From Calidifontibacillus oryziterrae (GTDB lineage: Bacteria; Bacillota; Bacilli; Bacillales; Bacillaceae_J): a DNA stretch of 64,000 bases. Location of the stretch: NCBI RefSeq assembly GCF_000331575.1, contig NZ_KB223527.1, positions 1,709,842 through 1,773,841 of the forward strand. Direction: 5' to 3'. The notes under the pieces are model-generated. The model was not told the origin of the DNA. It made no database searches and saw only the letters and a list, made by a program, of their open reading frames with translations. Every line of letters starts with the position of its first letter. Positions within the stretch are counted from its first letter, which is position 1. Of this stretch, positions 24,761-32,401 are shown piece by piece. Both the position numbers and the translations under genes were made by a program.

Positions 24761-24804
24761 AATTTTTCCCATTTGCATGAGTGATGCTTGGTGGGATTTT
24801 TTCC

Positions 24805-24855
24805 AAAATAAAAGAGGGTGCCGTTTGGCATCCTCTTGCCGTTTGGCATCCTCTA
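24805..24855 (-). terminator. Terminator of liv cluster 1 with a duplicated 5' arm
   Basis: On the minus strand, AGAGGATGCC-AAAC-GGCA occurs twice in a row and is followed by a pairing GGCACCCTCT and TTTTATTTT. Either copy of the first arm can pair with the second, giving two alternative hairpins in front of the same U-run. Confidence 0.75.
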
Positions 24856-24867
24856 TTGATTTTTGAA

Positions 24868-25584
24868 TTATGCTAAGTATGCTTCTTTTATATGGTCATT
24901 TGTGATTAAGTCGTGGCCTGGGCCGCTTAATGTGATTTCACCATTTTGGATGACGTATCCGCGGTGAGCGATGCTTAATGCTTGGAAGGCGTTTTGTTCG
25001 ACTAGTAGAATGGTCATTCCTTCTTCATTTAGCTCTTTTATTATTTCAAATATTTGCTCCACAATGATAGGTGCAAGTCCCATTGACGGCTCGTCTAGCA
25101 TAAGAATTTTCGGCTTCATCATGAGGGCACGGCCGATTGCTAGCATTTGCTGCTCGCCGCCACTCATGGTGCCACCCTGTTGGGACAAACGTTCTTTGAC
25201 CCGTGGAAAATAATGAAATACCTGCTCCATTCGTTCCTTTATTACTTTTTTATCTTTTACAGAGAAGGCACCCATTTCCAAATTTTCCTTAACAGTGAGC
25301 TTCGGAAAGATCCTTCTCCCTTCAGGAACATGAGCGATTCCCGATAATGCTGTATCATGTGGTGATCTAGCGGATATATCCACTCCTTCATATAATATGG
25401 AACCACTTTTTGGCTTGACAAGACCACTTATTGTCTTTAACGTTGTTGATTTGCCAGCCCCATTACTTCCAATTAATGTAACAATTTCTCCAGCATCTAC
25501 ATGAATAGAGATTCCCTTCAACGCTTGAATTCCACCATAAAATGTATTTACATCGGTTAACTGCAAAATATGCTTAGTTCTCAT
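24868..25584 (-). CDS. livF: Branched-chain amino acid ABC transporter ATPase LivF (cluster 1)
   Basis: Cytoplasmic ATPase of a high-affinity leucine/isoleucine/valine-type importer, 238 residues, standard length. Walker A is GSNGAGKSTTLKTISG, the signature is MSGGEQQMLAIGRAL, and Walker B is ILMLDEPSMGLAP, the LivF hallmark. The ATG has AAGGGGG upstream. It is the last gene of livJ-livH-livM-livG-livF; a gap of 12 bases separates it from livG. The substrate of HAAT-family systems can also be other amino acids, amides or urea, so specificity is not certain. Confidence 0.93.
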   Translation of the reverse strand: MRTKHILQLTDVNTFYGGIQALKGISIHVDAGEIVTLIGSNGAGKSTTLKTISGLVKPKSGSILYEGVDISARSPHDTALSGIAHVPEGRRIFPKLTVKENLEMGAFSVKDKKVIKERMEQVFHYFPRVKERLSQQGGTMSGGEQQMLAIGRALMMKPKILMLDEPSMGLAPIIVEQIFEIIKELNEEGMTILLVEQNAFQALSIAHRGYVIQNGEITLSGPGHDLITNDHIKEAYLA

Positions 25585-25596
25585 CTGTCTGCCCCC

Positions 25597-26379
25597 TTAT
25601 GAAACCGATTGGTCCGCTGAACTTTTTCCTAAATATGCTTCAATTACTTTTTGATTTGTTCGTATTTCATCAGGAGTTCCTTCAGCAATTTTTTCGCCAT
25701 GGTCTAACACAACTATGTGCTCTGAGATTTCCATTACAAGCTTCATGTCATGCTCAATTAAGATGATTGTTAAATCAAACTCATTACGCATCGTAAAAAT
25801 TAAATCCGTGAGTTCCTTTGTCTCCTTTGGATTCATACCTGCTGCAGGCTCGTCTAATAAAAGCACCTTTGGTCTTGTCGCAAGGGCACGGCCAATTTCT
25901 AAACGACGTTGCGCACCATAGGAAAGGTTACGTGCCTCTTCATTTACAAATTTACTAAGCCCGATGTAATCTAAAATATTGTACGCTTCCTGCTCTGCAT
26001 AATTTTCCTGCTTTTTAAAAATAGGAAGATTTAAAACCGTGCTAAGTAATCCTTCTCTTAAATGGGTATGCATACCTACCATTACATTTTCTAATACCGT
26101 CATACTGCTAAAAAGACGAATATTTTGAAACGTCCTTGAGATACCGCGCGTTGAAACAACATGTGGCTTAAGTCCTACAAGTGATTTTCCATCCATAAGA
26201 ATGTCTCCGCTAGTAGGCTGGTACACACCCGTTACCATATTAAAAAAGGTCGTTTTCCCCGCTCCATTTGGGCCAATTACCGCAGTAATAGAACCTTTTT
26301 TTACATCCATACTTATATCATTATTGGCAACAAGGCCACCGAAGGCTTTCGTTAAATTTTTAACTGTCAAGATGGACAT
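25597..26379 (-). CDS. livG: Branched-chain amino acid ABC transporter ATPase LivG (cluster 1)
   Basis: Second ATPase of the importer, 260 residues. Walker A is GPNGAGKTTFFNMVTGVY, the signature is LSYGAQRRLEIGRAL, and Walker B is VLLLDEPAAGMNPKET, diagnostic of LivG. The ATG at 26379 follows AAGGAGGCGGAG. The longer frame to 26409 reads through the 3' end of livM and lacks a ribosome site. It overlaps livM by 20 bases, which implies translational coupling. Confidence 0.93.
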   Translation of the reverse strand: MSILTVKNLTKAFGGLVANNDISMDVKKGSITAVIGPNGAGKTTFFNMVTGVYQPTSGDILMDGKSLVGLKPHVVSTRGISRTFQNIRLFSSMTVLENVMVGMHTHLREGLLSTVLNLPIFKKQENYAEQEAYNILDYIGLSKFVNEEARNLSYGAQRRLEIGRALATRPKVLLLDEPAAGMNPKETKELTDLIFTMRNEFDLTIILIEHDMKLVMEISEHIVVLDHGEKIAEGTPDEIRTNQKVIEAYLGKSSADQSVS

Positions 26380-27673
26380 TTTGCTCCGCCTCCTTCGTAA
26401 CAGTTGCATTCACTCCAGAAATACTACTTCCAACCTTGCCTTTGCCTTTCATTAGCTTTTCAACGTCAAAGATCGGATTTTTTGCCGGTAAAAGTCCTTG
26501 CGGTCGGTACAGCGCAAAACCAACTAATATTGCTCCAAAGATGAGACGTTGCATTTTGGCCGGAGAAAGCGCATCCGGTATCGAAATAACACCTTGAAGG
26601 CTTAACTGATTTAGCCAATTTGTAAATTCCGTTAACACTTGAAGATTTAAAATTGTCATTACAGCTGCACCTAAAATAACACCAGGTACGCTACCCATAC
26701 CACCAAGCAGAACCATAACAAGAATTGTAATCGATTCAAGTAATGTAAAGCTCGTTGGGTCGACGAAAGTTTGTTTTGCTGCAAAGACAACTCCCATTAC
26801 ACCAGAAAAAGATGCCCCAATTGCAAATGCTAACAGCTTTGTTCTTACTAGAGGAATACCCATTGCTTGTGCGGCAATTTCATTTTCACGAACTGCTTTC
26901 CACGAACGTCCTAGTTTTGAATACTCTAAGCGGCGTACAGCAAAAACAGTGATAATTAAAATCCCAAGAACGATATAGTAAAATTGGCTTGGATACATAA
27001 ACTCAATTCCAAATAGTCGCGGTGGTTCAATGGATATTAACCCCATTGCGCCATTTGTAATGTTAACAGGACGATCTAAGTTATTAAATACAATCCGAAT
27101 AATCTCACCGAATCCAAGGGTTACAATCGCTAAATAGTCTCCTTTAACACGTAATACCGGAACCCCGATTAGTACGCCTGCAATCGCCGCGGCGATCCCA
27201 CCAAATATTAAAAACAGCCAAAAGCTTTCACCTGGCAAAGGAAACTCACCAAATGATAAAAATTCCGACGCTTGCGTTGTTGCAAAAATACCGTACGTAT
27301 AAGCACCAACAGCAAAGAAGGCTACAAAGCCTAAATCTAAAAGACCTGCTAGTCCAACGACTATATTTAGACCAAGTGCCATCGCTACATATATTCCTAC
27401 AAAAGAAGCAACCTCCATGTAGGATTGATAGGCCGGTCCCTGACTAGCTGCAAAGGGTAAAATTACAATTAAAACAGCTCCTGCAATGATCCATTTCTTA
27501 AAATTGCTTAATCCTGTAAAATGCAACAGCAATAATGACGCCAACAATAATAGAAAGGCGATAACAGACTTTTGTGCAATTATTAGACTTAACGCAGTTA
27601 GAAGAATATAGGCGATAATCAGGATTCCTTGGTACTTTTTATTTTCTTTAACGGTTTCGAGAAATTTTTTCAT
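26360..27673 (-). CDS. livM: Branched-chain amino acid ABC transporter permease LivM (cluster 1, long form)
   Basis: Membrane permease, 437 residues. The core LivM domain (about 95-400) carries GLNIVVGLAGLLDLGFVAFF, then RVKGDYLAIVTLGFGEIIRI and GGMGSVPGVILGA. It has an N-terminal extension of about 95 residues with three extra membrane helices that the LivM of cluster 2 lacks; E. coli LivM is also of the long type. There is a C-terminal cytoplasmic tail of about 40 residues. The ATG has GTAGGTG upstream. It forms the channel with LivH. Confidence 0.93.
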   Translation of the reverse strand: MKKFLETVKENKKYQGILIIAYILLTALSLIIAQKSVIAFLLLLASLLLLHFTGLSNFKKWIIAGAVLIVILPFAASQGPAYQSYMEVASFVGIYVAMALGLNIVVGLAGLLDLGFVAFFAVGAYTYGIFATTQASEFLSFGEFPLPGESFWLFLIFGGIAAAIAGVLIGVPVLRVKGDYLAIVTLGFGEIIRIVFNNLDRPVNITNGAMGLISIEPPRLFGIEFMYPSQFYYIVLGILIITVFAVRRLEYSKLGRSWKAVRENEIAAQAMGIPLVRTKLLAFAIGASFSGVMGVVFAAKQTFVDPTSFTLLESITILVMVLLGGMGSVPGVILGAAVMTILNLQVLTEFTNWLNQLSLQGVISIPDALSPAKMQRLIFGAILVGFALYRPQGLLPAKNPIFDVEKLMKGKGKVGSSISGVNATVTKEAEQNVHLDS

Positions 27674-27683
27674 GTTTAGTCAC

Positions 27684-28670
27684 CTACACCTTCTCTGTTG
27701 TTGCTTTACCGAATAAGCCTTCTGGCTTAAAGATAAGCACTAGGATTAGGATAGAGAACGCAAATACATCTTTATATTCCGCACCAAACACACCATTTGT
27801 TAAGATTGTTAAGTTTGCTGCAGCAAACATCTCAAGCATTCCTATAAGCAACCCGCCAAACATTGCACCGCGAATATTACCAATGCCACCAAGAACAGCT
27901 GCTGTAAATGCCTTTAATCCAAGAATAAAGCCAATATAAGGATCAATCGTTCCATATTGAACGGCAAATAATACGCCAGTAGCGCCGCCAAGTGCGGAAC
28001 CAACAAAAAACGTAATAGCAATTACTTTATTAACGTTAACAGACATTAATGAAGCCGTTTCACGGTCTTGAGCAACAGCTCGCATTGCCATGCCCCACTT
28101 TGTCCGATTTATAAAAAAATCTAAGCCAACCATTAAAATAATTGCTGTGATTAACACAATAAGAAATGAGGATTTAAATGAAGCATCACTAAATACGGGA
28201 AGGATAGACGAAGTCTTTACAACGATTTGATCATTAAAAAGACTCGGCCCCGTTAATATGTAATTTCCTTTTTTTAGCTCTGTAATAAAGCGGACTAAAT
28301 CTTGTAAAACAAAGGAAATACCAATTGCTGTAATTAAAGCAATTAATTTTGGGGAATTTCTTACTGGTCGGTATGCAACTCTTTCAATCCCTACACCCAA
28401 AAGCCCTGTCAACACGGATGTAATTAAAAGAACGATTATAAGCGCCAATAGCGCAGGCATAGCAGTCATCAATCCTAAGCTCGTAAAGGAAATTAAGATT
28501 GCCGTACCTATAAAAGCACCGGACATAAAAATTTCACCGTGAGCAAAGTTAATCAATTCTAAAATTCCGTAAACCATTGTATACCCTAATGCAACAACTG
28601 CATAAACGGCCCCTAACGTCAATCCATCTATTAATACTTGCGGGAGAGTACCTAGGACTTCTGTTAACAT
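27684..28670 (-). CDS. livH: Branched-chain amino acid ABC transporter permease LivH (cluster 1)
   Basis: Membrane permease, about 328 residues, with eight or so helices. Family signatures are GLTLGAVYAVVALGYTMVYG at the N-terminus, LINFAHGEIFM, RAVAQDRETASLMSVNV and AFTAAVLGGIGNIRGAM. Two starts are possible, GTG at 28679 and ATG at 28670. The ATG is preferred because GGTGG lies nine bases before it and is too close to the GTG. There is a 296-base gap to livJ upstream containing a hairpin. livM follows within 10 bases. Confidence 0.92.
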   Translation of the reverse strand: MLTEVLGTLPQVLIDGLTLGAVYAVVALGYTMVYGILELINFAHGEIFMSGAFIGTAILISFTSLGLMTAMPALLALIIVLLITSVLTGLLGVGIERVAYRPVRNSPKLIALITAIGISFVLQDLVRFITELKKGNYILTGPSLFNDQIVVKTSSILPVFSDASFKSSFLIVLITAIILMVGLDFFINRTKWGMAMRAVAQDRETASLMSVNVNKVIAITFFVGSALGGATGVLFAVQYGTIDPYIGFILGLKAFTAAVLGGIGNIRGAMFGGLLIGMLEMFAAANLTILTNGVFGAEYKDVFAFSILILVLIFKPEGLFGKATTEKV

Positions 28671-28839
28671 CGATGTCACCCACCTTTTCCTGATATTTTG
28701 TTATAATTTTTGATACTGTAATTTGTACGAAAATTGCTTTTACCGCATATTACGAAGTGAGTAAGGGTTGTATAGATTTTGCATTCAATTACTCGTACAT
28801 AAAGAAAGTAGAATAATTTCAATCTTAACGATAACATGA

Positions 28840-28877
28840 GAAGAAAAGGGTAAAGACAATAGTCAATACCCTTTTAT
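28840..28877. terminator. Hairpin between livJ and livH (cluster 1)
   Basis: Stem AAAAGGGTA / TACCCTTTT with an inner GAC/GTC pair and T-rich flanks in both directions. Placed just after livJ, it would stop part of the transcription and keep the binding protein more abundant than the membrane subunits. Confidence 0.75.
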
Positions 28878-28966
28878 TGCATCTAATCTGCTCAATTCCA
28901 CCCTTTTGTTTGGCGGACATTGATTATTTTTTTGAGTGTTTACATTAATATCAAGCCCTACCTTGA

Positions 28967-30190
28967 TTATTTACTAACCTCATCAACTTGTGCTGCAGGA
29001 TAGCTAGCTTCTTCGAATTTGTAGATGAAAATTTTTGCAAAATCGTTATCACCGATGTCATCGAAGCTTACTTTTGTAACTACACCTTCGTAGTCTTTTA
29101 CATTACGAACAGCTGTTGCAATTTGCTCACGAGTTGGTAATTGATTGTTGTTTGCTTTAATTGCTTCTTCAATACCTAGAAGAAGTACACTCATCGCATC
29201 ATATCCATATGCAGAATATGATTCAATACCTTTGCCAAATTCAGCTTGATATTTCTCAGCAAATTTTTGACCTGTTTCAGTAGCAGTTGTAACACCCGCT
29301 GCTGAGGTTATATATGCGTTAATAACAGAGTCACCAGCGATTTCAACTAGTGTTGAGGAATCCATTCCATCCCCACCCATAATTGGGCCAGTAAATCCTT
29401 TTTCACGAGCTTGCTTAATAATTAAACCGCCTTCCGTATACATACCACCAAAGTAGATTAGATCAGGATTTTGCGCCATTGCAACGTTCATTACACCGTT
29501 GAAGTCCTTCTCACCAATCGTAATACCTTCAAAGCCAACGATCTCTGCACCTAGCTCTTCAGCAGCACCTTTGAATGCTTCTGCTAATCCCGTACCATAA
29601 GCTGTTTTATCTTGAATAACAAAAATTTTCTTAGCTCCAAGTGTATTGACAGCAAATGCTGCACCTGCTGGACCTTGGAAATCGTCACGAGCAACAATAC
29701 GGTTCACTGTTTTCAAACCACGATCAGTAATATCAGTTGCCGTATTTGCAGGTGATACCATTGGTAGATTATATTTTTCATAGATTTCTGAAGATGGTAT
29801 AGCTACACCAGAGTTATAGTGACCAACAACACCTAGGATTGCTTCGTCAGAACCCATTAGCTGTGCGTTTGCAACACCCTTTTTCGGGTCAGCTTGGTCA
29901 TCGTAAGGCACTAATTGTAATTCAAAACCTAATCCCTTAAATTTTTCAGCGTTTTCATCCATAGCAAGCTGTGCACCTAGTTTAATTGATTCACCAACTG
30001 TTGCACTTCCACCAGAAAGAGGACTTTGAGTAGCGATTTTAATAACTTGAGTGCCCCCGCCGCCTTCTGTTGTTGCTGCAGGTTCACTTGCTCCCCCGCT
30101 TGTTTGCTCTTGTCCACCTCCGCCACAGCCAGCTAATAAACCTAATGCTAGTGTTGCTGTCGCAAGAAATGATAGCGATTTTTTTAACAT
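28967..30190 (-). CDS. livJ: Branched-chain amino acid ABC transporter substrate-binding lipoprotein LivJ (cluster 1)
   Basis: Periplasmic-binding-fold type I lipoprotein, 407 residues, anchored outside the membrane. Signal peptide with lipobox LLAG|C, lipidated Cys22. A Gly/Ser/Thr linker leads to the binding domain, which starts VIKIATQSPLSGGSATVGES. Typical Peripla_BP_6 segments are GAQLAMDENA, VGHYNSGVAIPSSEIYEK and YSAYGYDAMSVLLLGIEEA. The ATG has a GGGGG site eight or nine bases upstream. First gene of the operon; a possible CodY-type site lies 27 bases upstream of its start. Confidence 0.94.
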   Translation of the reverse strand: MLKKSLSFLATATLALGLLAGCGGGGQEQTSGGASEPAATTEGGGGTQVIKIATQSPLSGGSATVGESIKLGAQLAMDENAEKFKGLGFELQLVPYDDQADPKKGVANAQLMGSDEAILGVVGHYNSGVAIPSSEIYEKYNLPMVSPANTATDITDRGLKTVNRIVARDDFQGPAGAAFAVNTLGAKKIFVIQDKTAYGTGLAEAFKGAAEELGAEIVGFEGITIGEKDFNGVMNVAMAQNPDLIYFGGMYTEGGLIIKQAREKGFTGPIMGGDGMDSSTLVEIAGDSVINAYITSAAGVTTATETGQKFAEKYQAEFGKGIESYSAYGYDAMSVLLLGIEEAIKANNNQLPTREQIATAVRNVKDYEGVVTKVSFDDIGDNDFAKIFIYKFEEASYPAAQVDEVSK

Positions 30191-30216
30191 GTAGTTACCC
30201 CCTTATTTCTTTGAAA

Positions 30217-30231
30217 AATATTTACAAAATT
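30217..30231. promoter_or_regulatory. Weak CodY-like box upstream of livJ
   Basis: On the minus strand AATTTTGTAAATATT, three mismatches from the consensus AATTTTCWGAAAATT. Liv-type operons are frequent CodY targets, which is the only reason to mention so weak a match in AT-rich DNA. Confidence 0.25.
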
Positions 30232-30379
30232 AAAACTATTTAGAATATATTACAATATTACCCAAATTACAATACAAAATTTAAATATTAAGATAATTTT
30301 TTGTCCTTGCTTTCAAATAGCTTGTTTTAAATTTTATTACAGTAGCAAAGCAAAAGTTGTCGAAATTTTGTAAGAAAAA

Positions 30380-30424
30380 TAAAAAAAAATCCACATTTCG
30401 CTATGGCAAAAAGTGGATTTTTTG
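30380..30424 (-). terminator. Intrinsic terminator of the ThrE-type exporter genes
   Basis: On the minus strand, an AAAATCCACT / TGTGGATTTT-type stem followed by a long T-run. It lies about 160 bases after the stop of the gene at 30584. Confidence 0.82.
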
Positions 30425-30583
30425 TACTGTTTTCTTCACTATACTAATAATAGTAATTTGTAGTAGGAATTGAATTACATAGTTATCGTACAAATTTTCA
30501 CAAAACAATTCAGATCGTTAATTGTTATTATCTTACAATTAAATTTTTCATCAGCTTTTGTAAAACGCTAGTCTACCGTTGAT

Positions 30584-31012
30584 TTACATTTTAGATCGTC
30601 GGATTATTTGATTAATTACCTCTGAAAAAACTAGGCCAATTGCAATAGCGCCTGAAATTACAAATGCCTTTGCTGCGAGTTGGATTGCTAAATTGTAGTC
30701 ATTTTCAACAAAGTGGCGCATTGCATCGTAGGCCAAACCACCTGGGACAAGCGGTATGATTCCCGAAACATTAAATACGATTATCGGTGTTTTATAAATT
30801 TTTGCAAAGAATTGACTGACAACTGCAATAAAAAAGGCTGCAATAACTGTTGCAAGGGCGGTATCAAACGCATACTGTCTTTCTAACACAATATAAATGA
30901 TCCAGCCTACCATTCCTGCAAAGCCACATTTTATAAGTGCTTGTTTTGGTACATTAAAGATTGCCCCAAATGCTGCCGAAGCAATGAAGCTTGTAAAAAG
31001 CTGCGCTATCAT
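30584..31012 (-). CDS. Threonine/serine exporter family, small subunit (DUF3815/ThrE_2)
   Basis: Membrane protein of 142 residues with four helices, corresponding to the C-terminal half of full-length ThrE. Characteristic segments are MIAQLFTSFIASAAFGAIFN, then NVSGIIPLVPGGLAYDAMRH (the PLVPG loop shared by both halves). Together with the larger subunit at 31086 it should form a two-gene exporter for threonine, serine or related compounds. The ATG has AAAGGAA upstream. The gap between the two genes is 73 bases and the order matches other split ThrE pairs. Confidence 0.85.
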   Translation of the reverse strand: MIAQLFTSFIASAAFGAIFNVPKQALIKCGFAGMVGWIIYIVLERQYAFDTALATVIAAFFIAVVSQFFAKIYKTPIIVFNVSGIIPLVPGGLAYDAMRHFVENDYNLAIQLAAKAFVISGAIAIGLVFSEVINQIIRRSKM

Positions 31013-31085
31013 CTATAAATTCCTTTCTACAGTAGGTTTCTACATTAGGTTGTACAATAGTTTAAACTTTTTTTGGATTTGAATT

Positions 31086-31835
31086 TTAAGAAAATGAGAA
31101 AACAATCGCAATACCGGTCCCAATCGCAAACGCGGTTAAAAATGCTTCGGCACCTTTTGACAAACCAGACACTAAATGACCTGCCATCAAATCCCTGACA
31201 GCATTTGTAATTAACAGACCGGGTACGAGCGGCATAACAGAGCCAATAATAATTTTATCCAGTTCAAGTCCAATTCCTGTCGTGACAAATAAAACTGATA
31301 GTAAGCCAATGATTAACGATGATAAAAATTCGGCAAAAAACTTGATTTCCACCAAGTTCTGAAAATATACGACACTTAAATACCCCAGACCTCCAGTTAT
31401 CATTGCTGGAACAAAATCATACCAGCCACCGTTAAACATAATTAAAAAACAGCCACTTGCAATTGCTGCAGCAATGACCTGTGTATAGATTGAATACGCA
31501 TGCTTTGTTGCATCAATTTGTTTTAGTTCTTGTAACGCTTCTATATGTGTTAAGTCCCCACTACTAATTTTTCGCGACACACTGTTTACCATTGTCACTT
31601 TTTGCAAATCTGTTGACCGGTCTAAAATGCGTATTAGCCTCGTCGTTTCTAATTGATCAACAGAAAAAATAATGCCTGTAGGAGTTACATAACTGTGCGT
31701 TTCTTCAATTCCAAATGAAGCCGCAATTCTCGTCATCGTATCTTCAACACGATACGTTTCAGCCCCGCTTTGCAGCATAATCTTACCCGCAAGCAAACAA
31801 AGCTCAACGATCTCATTTTGTTGTTTTTTGTCCAA
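31086..31835 (-). CDS. Threonine/serine exporter family, large subunit (DUF1212/ThrE)
   Basis: Membrane protein of 249 residues. The cytoplasmic N-terminal part (about 1-115) has the ThrE signature LAGKIMLQSGAETYRVEDTM and the SYVTPTGIIFSVD segment. Five or so helices follow, with SVMPLVPGLLITNAVRDLMAGH near the end. The TTG at 31835 (MDKKQQNEIVEL) is chosen because GGAGAG lies seven bases before it; the upstream TTG at 31850 overlaps that site. It is the first gene of the pair. Substrate inferred from family only. Confidence 0.85.
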   Translation of the reverse strand: MDKKQQNEIVELCLLAGKIMLQSGAETYRVEDTMTRIAASFGIEETHSYVTPTGIIFSVDQLETTRLIRILDRSTDLQKVTMVNSVSRKISSGDLTHIEALQELKQIDATKHAYSIYTQVIAAAIASGCFLIMFNGGWYDFVPAMITGGLGYLSVVYFQNLVEIKFFAEFLSSLIIGLLSVLFVTTGIGLELDKIIIGSVMPLVPGLLITNAVRDLMAGHLVSGLSKGAEAFLTAFAIGTGIAIVFSFS

Positions 31836-32225
31836 GGCACATCTCTCCAAATTTTTAATAAAGCATCCAGATTTTTCCCGATTTTTTTAATAAACCATAA
31901 TTAAAGCATAATAGAAGTTTAATGAAAAACTGTAGATTTAACAACCATTCAATAGAAGAAAAGATGATGTATATATTTTGTGTATCATATCTCCAGTAAT
32001 TGAACTATTCCGCCGAATAAAAAAATTCTAGACGGAGAAATTCCAGCTAATTTCTTTTCGAGAGGCTTTTAACGCCGAGTTAAGCGGAGAAATTCTGATT
32101 CCCTTCCTTAAATAAGACAAAATCCTAGGTTTGGATAAAATATACGGAAACCCCCCTTTTATTTTTAGGAAATATCAGTATTTTACAATATTATCGGAAT
32201 TTTTCCGTTTATTTTTCAAGGATTT
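31836..32225. other. Intergenic region upstream of the ThrE pair
   Basis: AT-rich. It contains two short copies of CGGAGAAATTC (near 32035 and 32083) but no gene I can support. It runs into the 21-bp array at 32226. Confidence 0.4.
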
Positions 32226-32330
32226 AGCCACTTTACCCATGAGTTTGGCTACTTTACCCACGAGTTTGGCTACTTTACCCACGAGTTTGGCCGCTTTACC
32301 CACGAGTTTGGCCACTTTACCCACGAGTTT
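32226..32330. repeat. 21-bp tandem array, five copies
   Basis: Five exact-length units of the form GGCYACTTTACCCACGAGTTT, starting at 32226, 32247, 32268, 32289 and 32310, with one to four differences between units. As 21 is divisible by three, both strands read as open heptad repeats (ATLPTSL forwards, KLVGKVA backwards). Neither frame has a good start and ribosome site. Confidence 0.92.
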
Positions 32331-32362
32331 CAAAAAGCTCTTTTCGTAGATCCTAAACAAAC

Positions 32363-32387
32363 AAAAAGGCGCAAAAGCGCCTCATTC
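32363..32387 (-). terminator. Intrinsic terminator of the two-component operon
   Basis: On the minus strand GAGGCGC-TTTT-GCGCCTTTTTG: a six-base GC stem with a four-base loop and a T-run, 16 bases after the kinase stop. Confidence 0.88.
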
Positions 32388-32401
32388 CATAATAACAACT
32401 A

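Noticed and set aside
32131-32349. Plus-strand 72-residue frame over the 21-bp array
   Set aside because: Starts at a TTG without a usable ribosome site and consists mostly of the repeat.
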